This document shows, piece by piece, positions 36,967-46,949 of a stretch of DNA of 64,000 nucleotides. The stretch is taken from positions 2,988,501-3,052,500 of the forward strand of contig NZ_CP102428.1 in NCBI RefSeq assembly GCF_024652905.1, written 5' to 3'. The position numbers were made by a program, and so were the translations under genes. The stretch comes from Pseudomonas oryzihabitans. GTDB taxonomy: Bacteria > Pseudomonadota > Gammaproteobacteria > Pseudomonadales > Pseudomonadaceae. The first letter of the stretch is position 1. Each line of letters starts with the position of its first letter. The notes beneath the pieces are model-generated. The model worked only from the letters and a program-made list of their open reading frames with translations, was not told the DNA's origin and ran no database searches.

Positions 36967-36994
36967 GACCGTTTCCAAAGGTGTCGGAAACGGT
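36967..36994. repeat. Perfect 10-bp inverted repeat between ftsX and rpoH
   Basis: GACCGTTTCC / GGAAACGGTC with an 8-nt spacer, just after the ftsX stop. There is no T tract; it could be an ftsX terminator of low efficiency or an operator for rpoH. Confidence 0.6.
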
Positions 36995-37000
36995 CGTTGG

Positions 37001-38011
37001 TCAGCGCGGCGCGAGTTCGCGCAGGTGACGGGCGACGGCCAGCCAGGCGCCGATGTAGCCCAGCAGCACGGCGCCGATCAGTAGTTGCAGCCCGTCTTCG
37101 ATGGCGACGCTGCCCAGGGCGAAATCGCTGCCGTAGAGGCCGGTCAGATCCAGCACCGCGCCGTTCAGCCAGTTGAGGCCGAACACCAGCAGCGCCCAGG
37201 CGGCGATGCCGGCGCCCAGGCCGAACAGCGCGCCCATGTAGAGGAAGGGCCGGCGCACGTAGCCGTCGGTACCCCCCACCAGCTTGACCACCTCGATCTC
37301 GGTGCGGCGATTCTCGATGGCCAGGCGGATGGTGTTGCCGATCACCAGCAGCAGGGCGATCACCAGCACCACGGTCAGGCCGAAGACGAAGCGCTCGCCG
37401 AGCTTGAGGATGGCGGTGAGGCGCTCGACCCACTGCATGTCCAGCTGCACCTGCTGCACGCCGTTCATCTCGGCCAGCTGGCTGCGCAGCATGTCGAGAC
37501 GACTCTTGTCGATTTCCTTGGGCGTCACGGCGATGACGCCGGGCAGCGGATTCTGCGGCAATTCGCGCAACGCCTCGCCGAGGCCGGCGTCCTGCTGCAA
37601 TTCCTTCAGGGCATCGTCCGGGCTGATCCAGCGCGCCTCGGCCACATCGGGCAGGACCTTGATCTGGCTCATCAGCACCTCGGCCTGGTCCTGGCCGGTG
37701 CGCAGGTCGAGGAACACCGAGATCTGCGCCGCGCGCTGCCAGGAGCCGCCCAGGCGCTCGACGTTCTTCAGCAGCAAGGACACCCCCATGGGCAGCGCCA
37801 GGGCGATGCCCATCACCAGGCAGGTGAGAAAGGTGCCTATGGGCTGCTGCACCATGCGCCTGAGGCTGTCCCTCAGGCCGGTGCGGTGGGCTTCGAGGTA
37901 GGCGTGCAGCGGGCTGCGCCAGTCGCTCTTGGGTTTCTTCGGGGCCTGGCGCTGCGGACGCTGGGGCTTGCCGCCCTGTTCCTGGCCACGGGGCAGTTCG
38001 GTGGCGCTCAT
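37001..38011 (-). CDS. ftsX: FtsX, cell-division ABC-like permease
   Basis: Membrane partner of FtsE that regulates septal peptidoglycan hydrolases. 336 residues, with a long basic N-terminal tail (KPQRPQRQAPKKPKSDW), a first helix (GTFLTCLVMGIALALPMGVSLL), the extracytoplasmic loop with ISVFLDLRTGQDQAEVL, and three C-terminal helices including VVLVIALLLVIGNTIRLAIENRRTEIEVVKLVGG cut by the coupling segment. Its start overlaps the ftsE stop. Third gene of ftsY-ftsE-ftsX. Confidence 0.96.
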   Translation of the reverse strand: MSATELPRGQEQGGKPQRPQRQAPKKPKSDWRSPLHAYLEAHRTGLRDSLRRMVQQPIGTFLTCLVMGIALALPMGVSLLLKNVERLGGSWQRAAQISVFLDLRTGQDQAEVLMSQIKVLPDVAEARWISPDDALKELQQDAGLGEALRELPQNPLPGVIAVTPKEIDKSRLDMLRSQLAEMNGVQQVQLDMQWVERLTAILKLGERFVFGLTVVLVIALLLVIGNTIRLAIENRRTEIEVVKLVGGTDGYVRRPFLYMGALFGLGAGIAAWALLVFGLNWLNGAVLDLTGLYGSDFALGSVAIEDGLQLLIGAVLLGYIGAWLAVARHLRELAPR

Positions 38012-38682
38012 GGCTGGCTCTCCTCTTCGTCGCCGATCAGGCGGCCGCGCTGCAGAGTCAGCATGCGATGGTGCAGCCGGGCGATGAGGGCATGGTCGTG
38101 GCTGGCGATCAGCACCGTGGTGCCGAGGCTGTTGATGTCCTCGAAGACGCCCATGATCTCCGAAGCCAGGCGCGGATCGAGGTTGCCGGTGGGTTCATCG
38201 GCGAGCAGCAGGGCCGGGCGATGCACCACGGCACGGGCGATGCCGACCCGTTGCTGCTGGCCGGTGGACAGCTCGGCCGGATAGTCGTCGAGCTTGTCCT
38301 TGAGGCTGACCCGCTCCAGGGCGGCGGCCACACGCTTGGCGATCTCGGGCTTGGACAGCCCAAGGATCTGCAGCGGCAGAGCGACGTTGTCGAACACGGT
38401 GCGGTCGTAAAGCAGCTGGTGATTCTGGAAGACCACGCCGATCTGCCGGCGCAGGAAGGGAATCTGCGCATTGGTGATGCGCGAGATATCCTGGCCGGCC
38501 AGGGTCAGCTTGCCACCGGTGGGGCGCTCCATGGCCAGGATCAACCGCATCAGGGTGCTCTTGCCGGCACCGGAATGACCGGTGACGAAGAGAATCTCGC
38601 CGCGTTCGGCACGGAAGCTCAGTTCCTGCAGGCCGACGTGACCGTTGGGATAGCGCTTGGAGACGCGGTCGAACTGGATCAT
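38008..38682 (-). CDS. ftsE: FtsE, cell-division ATP-binding protein
   Basis: ABC ATPase of 224 residues. Walker A VTGHSGAGKSTLMRLIL, Q-loop VVFQNHQLL, signature LSTGQQQRVGIARA, Walker B ALLLADEPTGNLD and H-loop VLIASHDHAL. Overlaps ftsX by 4 bp and ftsY by 4 bp, indicating one translation-coupled operon. Confidence 0.97.
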   Translation of the reverse strand: MIQFDRVSKRYPNGHVGLQELSFRAERGEILFVTGHSGAGKSTLMRLILAMERPTGGKLTLAGQDISRITNAQIPFLRRQIGVVFQNHQLLYDRTVFDNVALPLQILGLSKPEIAKRVAAALERVSLKDKLDDYPAELSTGQQQRVGIARAVVHRPALLLADEPTGNLDPRLASEIMGVFEDINSLGTTVLIASHDHALIARLHHRMLTLQRGRLIGDEEESQP

Positions 38683-40157
38683 GAGACGCCCCGCTCCGCG
38701 AACAGAGCCTGGACAAAGGGCCGCGCCTCGAAGGGCCGCAGGTCGTCGATGCCTTCGCCGACGCCGACATAGCGGATCGGCAGGGCGCTCTGCTTGGCCA
38801 GGGCGAAGATCACCCCACCCTTGGCGGTGCCGTCGAGCTTGGTCAGCGCCAGGCCGGTCAGGGGCACCGCATTGTGGAACTGCTTGGCCTGGTTGAGGGC
38901 GTTCTGGCCGGTACCGGCGTCGAGCACCAGCAGGGTCTCGTGGGGCGCCGCCTCGTCCAGCTTGCCGATCACCCGGCGTACCTTGCGCAGCTCCTCCATG
39001 AGATTGTCCTTGGTGTGCAGCCGGCCGGCGGTGTCGGCGATCAGCACATCGATGCCACGGGCCTTGGCGGCTTGCACCGCGTCGAAGATCACCGAGGCGG
39101 AGTCGGCGCCGGTGTGCTGGGCGATCACCGGGATGCGGTTGCGCTCGCCCCAGACCTGCAGCTGCTCCACGGCGGCGGCGCGGAAGGTGTCGCCAGCGGC
39201 CAGCATGACCTTCTTGCCGTCGTTCTGCAGGCGCTTGGCCAGCTTGCCGATGGTGGTGGTCTTGCCGGCGCCGTTCACACCGACCACCAGGATGACGTAG
39301 GGCTTGTGCGAGGTGTCGATCACCAGCGGCTGTTCCACCGGCAGCAGCATCTCGGTGAGCTCCTGCTGCAGGGCCTGATAGAGCGCCTCGCTGTCGGCCA
39401 GCTGCTTGCGCGCCACCTTCTGGGTCAGGTTGCGCATGATGACGCCGGTGGCCTCGACGCCGACGTCGGCGGTCAGCAGGCGGGTCTCCAGCTCTTCGAG
39501 CAGGTCATCGTCGATGGCCTTCTTGCCGAGGAACAGACTGGCCATGCCTTCGCCGAGGCTAGCGCTGGTCTTGGACAGCCCCTGACGCAGGCGGGCGAAG
39601 AAACCCAGCTTGGCCGGTTCGGCCGGGGTGGCGGCAACGGCGGGTGGAGCGGGTTCGGGTTCAGGTTCGGGCGCCACCACAGGCTCAGGACGGACCGGGG
39701 CGACGGGCGCGACGGGCGCGACGGGTACGACCAGGGCTGGAGCAGGCTCGGGCTCGGGCTCTACGACAGGCGCAGGAACTACCGGTGCCAGTGGCGTGAC
39801 CGGCGCCGATACCGGCTCGGGCTCTGCCTCGGGCACAACTACCGGCTCGACCTCGACCGGCGGCAGGATGGGATCGGCCACCAGCGGCTCGACCAGCGCC
39901 GTCAGGGCCACCGGCGACGGGGCCTCCTCTTCGGCGACCGGGGTCAGCGAGGGGATCGCATCCGGCGGCTCGGGTACCGGCTCCTTATGCTGCACCGGTT
40001 CGCTGGTCAGCAGCTCGGGCAAGCGCTCTTCGGCTTCGGGCGCGGCGGCGGGGGCTTCGGCCGGCGTCGCTACGGGTTCGGCAGTCTTCTTGCGGAACCA
40101 GCCGAACAGGCCTTTCTTCTCCGCGGGGGGAGACTTCTTGTCGTCGGATCCAAACAT
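38679..40157 (-). CDS. ftsY: FtsY, signal recognition particle receptor
   Basis: GTPase that receives SRP-ribosome complexes at the membrane. 492 residues: an acidic, low-complexity A domain of about 190 residues (runs such as PVAPVAPVAPV and EPEPEPAP), then NG domains with G1 VVGVNGAGKTTTIGKLA, DTFRAAAVEQLQVWG, G3 IADTAGRLHTKDNLMEEL and G4 LTKLDGTAKGG. A short amphipathic stretch (KKGLFGWFRKKT) at the N-terminus probably touches the membrane. First gene of the ftsYEX operon, divergent from the M16 genes. Confidence 0.97.
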   Translation of the reverse strand: MFGSDDKKSPPAEKKGLFGWFRKKTAEPVATPAEAPAAAPEAEERLPELLTSEPVQHKEPVPEPPDAIPSLTPVAEEEAPSPVALTALVEPLVADPILPPVEVEPVVVPEAEPEPVSAPVTPLAPVVPAPVVEPEPEPAPALVVPVAPVAPVAPVRPEPVVAPEPEPEPAPPAVAATPAEPAKLGFFARLRQGLSKTSASLGEGMASLFLGKKAIDDDLLEELETRLLTADVGVEATGVIMRNLTQKVARKQLADSEALYQALQQELTEMLLPVEQPLVIDTSHKPYVILVVGVNGAGKTTTIGKLAKRLQNDGKKVMLAAGDTFRAAAVEQLQVWGERNRIPVIAQHTGADSASVIFDAVQAAKARGIDVLIADTAGRLHTKDNLMEELRKVRRVIGKLDEAAPHETLLVLDAGTGQNALNQAKQFHNAVPLTGLALTKLDGTAKGGVIFALAKQSALPIRYVGVGEGIDDLRPFEARPFVQALFAERGVS

Positions 40158-40359
40158 GCAGGGCTCTGTATCGAACGGACGAGCCAGCTGCGGGAGCTCC
40201 GCCAGGCGGGGCTCGACCGTCAGGCATGGCCGTCGGGAAAAGGGATGCGTATCCTAGCAGCCTGCCGGGCGGAAGACCTCCCCGTCGGCGAAAAACGCGC
40301 GACCGTCCCCAGGACGCAGCCGCTTCGTCCCCTACCGCGCTACAAGGCCTGCTCTCGCG

Positions 40360-41721
40360 ATGCCCGCCTCCCGCTTCCGTCGGACCGCCCTGGTCGTCCT
40401 GCTCAGCCTGCTCCCCACCCTCGCCCTGGCCACCGCCAGCCGGCAGAACACCGAGGAATTCACCCTCGACAACGGCCTCAAGCTGGTGGTCCGCGAAGAT
40501 CACCGGGCGCCGGTCGCCGTGGTGCAACTCTGGTATCGCGTGGGGTCGAGCCTGGAGGCGCCCAGCGCGACCGGCTTGTCCCATGCCCTGGAACACCTGA
40601 TGTTCAAGGGCAGCCGCAAGCTCGGTGCCGGCGAGGCCTCGCACCTGCTGCGCGATCTGGGCGCCGAGGAGAATGCCTTCACCACCGATGACTACACCGT
40701 CTACTACCAGCTGCTCGCCCGCGATCGCCTGCCGGTGGCCCTGGAGCTGGAAGCCGATCGCATGCAGCACCTGCGCCTGGCGCCCGACGAGGTCAGCCGC
40801 GAGCTGGAGGTGATCAAGGAGGAACGCCGGCTGCGCACCGACGACCGGCCCGAGGCGCTGTCCTTCGAACGTTTCAAGGCCGCGGCCTACCCGGCCAGCG
40901 GCTATCGCAACCCCACCATCGGCTGGCCCCAGGACCTGCAGCGCCTCGGCGTCGACGACCTGCGCCGCTGGTACCAGACCTGGTACGCACCCAATAACGC
41001 CACCCTGGTGGTGGTGGGCGACGTCGAGCCCCAGGCAATCCGCGCCGAGGTGCAGCGCTGGTTCGGCAGCATCCCCCGCAGCGACCTGGCCGCGCCGCGA
41101 CGCCCGCTGGAACTGCCCGCGCCGGGCGAGCGTCGTCTGGCCCTGCAGGCCCGTGAACTGCCCAGCCTGCTGATGAGCTTCAACGTGCCCAGCCTGGCCA
41201 CCGCCGCCCAGCCGCGCGATGCCTATGCGCTGCAACTGCTGGCCGCCCTGCTCAGCGGCGGCTCGGGGGCACGCCTGCCCAGTCGTCTCGAACGCGGCGC
41301 GGAAGTGGCCAGCAGCGTGCGCGCCGCCTATGGCGCCTATACCCGCGGCGACAGCCTCTTCCTGCTCAGCGGCACCCCCAATACCCAGCGTGGCAAGACC
41401 CTCGACCAGCTGGAAGCGGCCTTCTGGGCGCAACTGGACCTGCTCAAGCGCGAGCCGCCCAGCGCCGAGGAACTGGCCCGGGTCCGCGCCCTGCTGGTGG
41501 CCGGATTGGTCTATGGCCGCGACTCCATCACCGCCCAGGCCAGCAGCATCGGCCAGTTGGAAAGCGTCGGCCTCGGCTGGCGCCAGGGCGATCGGCTGCT
41601 CGACGAGCTGGGCCAGGTCACTCCCGACGACCTGCGCCGCGTGGCCCGTACCTACTTCACCCGCGAGCGCCTGACCCTGGGCCAGTTGCGCCCCGAACCC
41701 ACCGCGGAGGCCCGTCGATGA
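40360..41721 (+). CDS. M16 zinc metallopeptidase, catalytic partner
   Basis: 453 residues with a signal peptide (FRRTALVVLLSLLPTLALA). The inverted zinc motif HxxEH is intact as H75-A-L-E78-H79 in TGLSHALEHLMFKG, and ELEVIKEERRLRTDD supplies the distal Glu. The C-terminal half is an inactive M16 lobe. Periplasmic peptidase of the pitrilysin/processing-peptidase family; substrate unknown. Overlaps the next M16 gene by 4 bp, so they likely form a heterodimer. Confidence 0.93.
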   Translation: MPASRFRRTALVVLLSLLPTLALATASRQNTEEFTLDNGLKLVVREDHRAPVAVVQLWYRVGSSLEAPSATGLSHALEHLMFKGSRKLGAGEASHLLRDLGAEENAFTTDDYTVYYQLLARDRLPVALELEADRMQHLRLAPDEVSRELEVIKEERRLRTDDRPEALSFERFKAAAYPASGYRNPTIGWPQDLQRLGVDDLRRWYQTWYAPNNATLVVVGDVEPQAIRAEVQRWFGSIPRSDLAAPRRPLELPAPGERRLALQARELPSLLMSFNVPSLATAAQPRDAYALQLLAALLSGGSGARLPSRLERGAEVASSVRAAYGAYTRGDSLFLLSGTPNTQRGKTLDQLEAAFWAQLDLLKREPPSAEELARVRALLVAGLVYGRDSITAQASSIGQLESVGLGWRQGDRLLDELGQVTPDDLRRVARTYFTRERLTLGQLRPEPTAEARR

Positions 41722-43157
41722 AGCGTCTGCTGTGCCTTGCGCTGTGCCTGCTCGCGGGCTGTCAGTCCCCCACCCCGGTCGGCGACCTGGCGCCCGCCTA
41801 TCCCGCCGTAGACAGCCTCAAGACCCTCAAGGAGGCACCGCCCCTGGGGCGCCAGCTGGACATCCAGCGCTGGCGCACCGCCGAGGGCGCCCAGGTGCTG
41901 TTCGTGCCGGCGCCGGAATTGCCGATGTTTGACGTGCGCCTGATCTTCGCCGCCGGCAGCAGCCAGGACGGCGCCACGCCGGGCCTGGCCATGCTGACCA
42001 ACGGCCTGCTCAACGAAGGCACCCCGGGACGCGATGCCGGCGCCATCGCCGACGGCTTCGAGCGCCTGGGCGCCGATTTCAGCAACGGCGCCTACCGTGA
42101 CCAGGCGGTGGCCGGGCTGCGCACCCTCGCCGATCCGGCCCACAGCGAACCGGCCCTGGCACTGCTGGCCGACGTGGTCGGTCGCCCGACCTTTCCCGCC
42201 GAGGCCATCCAACGCATCCGCGACCAGTTGCTGACGCTGATCGCCGCCAGCCGTCGCGAGCCGGCCAGCCTGGCCGGCGAAGCGCTGCAGGAACGTCTCT
42301 ATGGCAGCCATCCCTATGCCCATTCGCCACGGGGCACGGCAGCCGGACTGGCACGCCTCGACGCGGCCAGCCTTACGGCCTTCCATGCCCGTGCCTATGC
42401 CGCCGGCAATGCCGTGATCGCCCTCACCGGCGACCTGGATCGCGCCCGCGCCGAGCAGATCGCCGCCCAGCTGTCGCGCGCCCTGCCCCGCGGCCCGGCC
42501 CTGCCGCCACTGCCGGTGCCAGCGCCTGCCGCACCGGCCCGGGTGCAGCTGGAGATCCCGGCGCAGCAGACGCGCCTGCTGCTCGGCCAACTCGGCATCA
42601 CCCGCCGCGATCCCGACTATGCCGCCCTCTTCGTCGGCAACCAGATCCTTGGCGGTGGCGGTTTCGGCAGTCGCCTGATGACCGAATTGCGCGAACGCCG
42701 CGGTCTCACCTACGGCGTCAGCTCGGGCTTCACCCCCATGCGTCAGCCTGGCCCCTTCACCCTCGGCCTGCAGACCCGCGCCGAACTGGGCGATGCCACC
42801 CTGGCCCTGGTCCGTGACCTGCTGCGCGACTACCTGGCCCAGGGCCCTACCCAGGCCGAACTGGACCGCGCCAAGCGGCAGATCGAAGGCAGCTTCCCAC
42901 TGGCCAACGCCAGCAACGGCGCCATCGTCGCGCAACTGGGCAACATCGGCTTCTATGACCTGCCCAGCAGCTACCTCGATGACTTCCTCCAGCAGGTCCG
43001 CCGGCTGACGGTGGAACAGGTGCATGCCGCCCTACAGCGCCACCTGGATCCGGCCAACTTCGTCGTGGTCAGCGCCGGCCCACGGGTCGCCCAGCAGCCG
43101 CTGCCGCCACCCCGCCCTCTTCCCAACCTGCCGCCCAGCGGCGTTCCGGAGCACTAG
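41718..43157 (+). CDS. M16 family lipoprotein, non-catalytic partner
   Basis: 479 residues with a lipoprotein signal (LALCLLAGC, Cys15). The position of HxxEH is degenerate (PGLAMLTNGLLNEG), so no zinc site. The second lobe retains ELRERRGLTYGVSSGF, the Arg/Tyr pair that helps substrate binding in heterodimeric M16 enzymes. Pro-rich C-terminal tail. It probably tethers the catalytic M16 partner to a membrane. rsmD follows after 1 bp. Confidence 0.92.
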   Translation: MKRLLCLALCLLAGCQSPTPVGDLAPAYPAVDSLKTLKEAPPLGRQLDIQRWRTAEGAQVLFVPAPELPMFDVRLIFAAGSSQDGATPGLAMLTNGLLNEGTPGRDAGAIADGFERLGADFSNGAYRDQAVAGLRTLADPAHSEPALALLADVVGRPTFPAEAIQRIRDQLLTLIAASRREPASLAGEALQERLYGSHPYAHSPRGTAAGLARLDAASLTAFHARAYAAGNAVIALTGDLDRARAEQIAAQLSRALPRGPALPPLPVPAPAAPARVQLEIPAQQTRLLLGQLGITRRDPDYAALFVGNQILGGGGFGSRLMTELRERRGLTYGVSSGFTPMRQPGPFTLGLQTRAELGDATLALVRDLLRDYLAQGPTQAELDRAKRQIEGSFPLANASNGAIVAQLGNIGFYDLPSSYLDDFLQQVRRLTVEQVHAALQRHLDPANFVVVSAGPRVAQQPLPPPRPLPNLPPSGVPEH

Positions 43158-43158
43158 C

Positions 43159-43728
43159 ATGGCCCAGAAGACCGCCAACCAACTGCGCATCATCGGTGGC
43201 GACTGGCGCAGCCGGCGCTTCGTCTTTCCCGATGCCCTGGGCCTGAGACCCACCCCGGATCGGGTCCGCGAGACCCTGTTCAACTGGCTGGCCGCCGTCA
43301 CCCCGGGCGCGCGGGTGCTGGACCCCTTCGCCGGCAGTGGCGCCCTACTGCTGGAAGCCCTCTCCCGCGGCGCCGGCCCGGCGCTGGCCTTCGACCTCAA
43401 TGCCCAGGCCGCCAATGCCCTGCGCGGCCATCTGCAGGCCCTCGGCTGCGCCCAGGCCGAGGTACGCCAAACCGACGCCCTGCAGGCGCTGGCCAAGCCG
43501 GCGGCGACGCCCTTCGACCTGGTGTTTCTCGATCCGCCCTTTGGCCAGGACCTGCTGGAGCCGGCCTGCGCGACCCTGGAAGCCCAGGGCTGGCTCGCCG
43601 CGGACGCCTGGATCTACACCGAGAGCGAGACCCAGCCCTCGCGCCTGAGCCTGCCCGCGACCTGGCAACTGCACCGCGAGAAGAAGACCGGCAACGTCCA
43701 CTACGCCCTCTGGCACCGCCAGGCGTGA
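43159..43728 (+). CDS. rsmD: 16S rRNA (guanine966-N2)-methyltransferase
   Basis: Methylates G966 of 16S rRNA. 189 residues from ATG 43159 (MAQKTANQLRIIGGDWRSRR); the upstream frame belongs to the M16 shadow. Motifs: LRPTPDRVRETLFNWL, VLDPFAGSGALLLEALSRGA, FDLVFLDPPFGQDL (catalytic DPPF) and the final HREKKTGNVHYALW. Stop overlaps the GTG of the next gene. Confidence 0.96.
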   Translation: MAQKTANQLRIIGGDWRSRRFVFPDALGLRPTPDRVRETLFNWLAAVTPGARVLDPFAGSGALLLEALSRGAGPALAFDLNAQAANALRGHLQALGCAQAEVRQTDALQALAKPAATPFDLVFLDPPFGQDLLEPACATLEAQGWLAADAWIYTESETQPSRLSLPATWQLHREKKTGNVHYALWHRQA

Positions 43729-44729
43729 ACAGCGCCCCCTTTCGCCCGGCGCGCTGGCTGCCCGGTCCGCACCTGCAGACCCTCTGGGGCTCGCTGTGGC
43801 GCCGCCTGCCGCCCATCACTCGCCCGCGCGAACGGCTATGGCTGGAGGATGGCGACTTCCTCGATCTGGACTGGTATCACGCCGAGGACCCACAGGCGCC
43901 CCTGGTGCTGATCGCCCACGGCCTGACCGGCAGCTCCGGCTCCCACTACGTACTTGGCCTGCAATTCGCCCTCGCCGCCCGCGGCTGGGCCAGCGTCGGC
44001 CTCAACTGGCGCGGCTGCTCCGGCGAACCCAACCGCCTGCCGCGCGGCTATCACTCCGGCGTCAGCGAAGACCTGGCGGCAGTGGTGCGCCATCTGCAGG
44101 CCAGTCGTCCGGAGGCTCCGCTGTATGCGGTGGGCTTTTCCCTTGGTGGCAATGTGCTGCTCAAGTACCTCGGTGAGCGCGGCGCGGAAAGCGGACTACG
44201 AGCCGCGGTGGCGGTGTCGGTGCCCTTTCGTCTGGACCTCTGCGCCGATCGCATCGGCATCGGCTTCTCGCGTATCTATCAGCGACACTTCATCCGCGAA
44301 CTGGCGCGCTATGTGCGCGACAAGCAGGCACTGTTCGATCGCGAGCGCCATCCCGAGCAGCACGAGATCCTCGCCCGCCTGGGCCCGCCCGAGGGGCTCA
44401 AGACCTTCTGGGACTTCGACGACAGATACACCGCGCCCCTGCATGGCTTTCGCGATGCCCGGGACTACTATCGCCAGGCCTCCAGCCGCTATTACCTGGG
44501 GGGTATGCGCATCCCCACCCTGCTGATCCAGGCCGAGGACGATCCCTTCATCGGCACCGACGCCCTGCCCGCCCGCGCCGAACTGGCGCCCGACACCCTG
44601 TTCGAGCGCCTGCCCCACGGCGGCCACGTGGGTTTCGTCGGCGGCTCCTTTCGCGACCCGGACTACTATCTGGAACGGCGCATCCCCGACTGGCTGGTCA
44701 GCCAACGGGCAGCGCCATCCGGCCGATAA
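43725..44729 (+). CDS. YheT-type alpha/beta hydrolase
   Basis: 334 residues, GTG start at 43725 overlapping rsmD by 4 bp. COG0429 family: N-terminal FRPARWLPGPHLQTLWGSLWRR, LVLIAHGLTGSSGSHYV, nucleophile Ser in VGFSLGGNVLLKYLG, Asp in QAEDDPFIG and His in PHGGHVGFV. The substrate is unknown; homologues are called putative esterases. No signal peptide. Confidence 0.92.
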   Translation: MNSAPFRPARWLPGPHLQTLWGSLWRRLPPITRPRERLWLEDGDFLDLDWYHAEDPQAPLVLIAHGLTGSSGSHYVLGLQFALAARGWASVGLNWRGCSGEPNRLPRGYHSGVSEDLAAVVRHLQASRPEAPLYAVGFSLGGNVLLKYLGERGAESGLRAAVAVSVPFRLDLCADRIGIGFSRIYQRHFIRELARYVRDKQALFDRERHPEQHEILARLGPPEGLKTFWDFDDRYTAPLHGFRDARDYYRQASSRYYLGGMRIPTLLIQAEDDPFIGTDALPARAELAPDTLFERLPHGGHVGFVGGSFRDPDYYLERRIPDWLVSQRAAPSGR

Positions 44730-45665
<936 letters not shown>

Positions 45666-45675
45666 CGCCAGGGCC

Positions 45676-46032
45676 TTACTCGGTACGCCCGTAGCCGCTC
45701 TGGGTGCAGCCCAGGCAGCGCACGAAGGCCGCCTTGCCCGGCTCGACCACCAGGGCCTTGCCGGCCTTGCCGATGTTACCGCCCGCAGCGGTGAATGGCA
45801 GACTGACCACGAAGACGCCCGCGCCGATCACGGTGGCGGCGATCAGCAGCGGCCGCGCGATCAAGAGATCGCCGATCATGGAAAAGGCGGCGGGAGCCTG
45901 GGCTTCACCGAACGCCTGGTCGGCGGTCTGATACTCGGTGACGTCACCCTGAGCCTGTTGCGCCTGCGCCGGCAGGACCTGCATCGTCAGGGCCAGCGCC
46001 AGCACGGCAGCCAGGCTACGGAACGGATTCAT
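45676..46032 (-). CDS. Small exported protein with a hydrophobic segment and a CxxC motif
   Basis: 118 residues from ATG 46032 ([25 protein letters not shown]), a clear signal peptide. A central hydrophobic stretch ([22 protein letters not shown]) may be a membrane helix, and near the C-terminus is [10 protein letters not shown]. Homologues in Pseudomonas are often given the unsupported label multidrug transporter. I do not know its function. The CxxC could bind heme (no His follows), a metal, or form a disulfide. Convergent with the ferredoxin, 10 bp apart. Confidence 0.75.
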   Translation of the reverse strand: MNPFRSLAAVLALALTMQVLPAQAQQAQGDVTEYQTADQAFGEAQAPAAFSMIGDLLIARPLLIAATVIGAGVFVVSLPFTAAGGNIGKAGKALVVEPGKAAFVRCLGCTQSGYGRTE

Positions 46033-46117
46033 ACGGCTGATCCCTTGCGCGGTTGTGATGGTGGTCCCTGAACTATAACAGGCCGCCCGCACTTGTCATG
46101 CGGGCGGTCCCCAGACG

Positions 46118-46930
46118 TCATTCGGCGCGGACGACCGGCTGCGGCGCGCGGCGATGGGCATAGACCATGAGCGCGATACCGCCCAACACCATGGGCACGC
46201 AGAGCACCTGCCCCATGGTCAGCCAGCCCCAGGCCAGATAGCCGAGCTGGGCATCGGGCACCCGCACGAATTCGACGATGAAGCGGAAGATGCCATAGCA
46301 GAGCACGAACAGGCCGGACACGGCCATGGTCGGCCGCGGCTTGCGCGAATACAGCCAGAGGATCACGAACAGCGCCACGCCTTCCAGGGCGAACTGATAG
46401 AGCTGCGAAGGATGCCGCGGCAGCTGGGCCGGATCGCTGTAGGGCGGGAAGATCATCGCCCAAGGGACATCGGTGGGCTTGCCCCAGAGCTCGGCGTTGA
46501 TGAAGTTGCCGATGCGGCCGGCACCGAGGCCGATGGGTACCAGCGGGGCGATGAAGTCCATCAGCTCGAAGAAGCCCTTGTTGTGGCGCTTGCCGAACCA
46601 CCAGACCGCCAGGATCACGCCGAGCAGGCCGCCGTGGAAGGACATGCCGCCCTTCCAGACCTCGAAGATCAGCGTCGGATTGGCGATGTACTCCGCCAGG
46701 TTGTAGAACAGCACGTAGCCGAGTCGCCCCCCGGCGATGACCCCCAGCGCCACCCAGAACACCAGATCCGACAGCGTCTCGCTGGTCCAGCGCGGATCGA
46801 AGCGATTGAGCCGACGCTTGGCCAACCACCAGGCGCCACCGATCCCCACCAGGTACATGAGCCCGTACCAGTGGATCTTCAGCGGCCCCAGCGACAGGGC
46901 CACCGGGTCTATTTGCGGATACGGCAGCAT
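46118..46930 (-). CDS. lgt: Prolipoprotein diacylglyceryl transferase
   Basis: Attaches diacylglycerol to lipobox Cys, first step of lipoprotein maturation. 270 residues from ATG 46930 with AAGGAGG 5 nt upstream. Seven-helix membrane protein; motifs are [13 protein letters not shown] (essential His), [21 protein letters not shown] and [13 protein letters not shown]. 19 bp after the TauE gene. Confidence 0.97.
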   Translation of the reverse strand: MLPYPQIDPVALSLGPLKIHWYGLMYLVGIGGAWWLAKRRLNRFDPRWTSETLSDLVFWVALGVIAGGRLGYVLFYNLAEYIANPTLIFEVWKGGMSFHGGLLGVILAVWWFGKRHNKGFFELMDFIAPLVPIGLGAGRIGNFINAELWGKPTDVPWAMIFPPYSDPAQLPRHPSQLYQFALEGVALFVILWLYSRKPRPTMAVSGLFVLCYGIFRFIVEFVRVPDAQLGYLAWGWLTMGQVLCVPMVLGGIALMVYAHRRAPQPVVRAE

Positions 46931-46949
46931 GGTGCCTCCTTGAAGGGGA

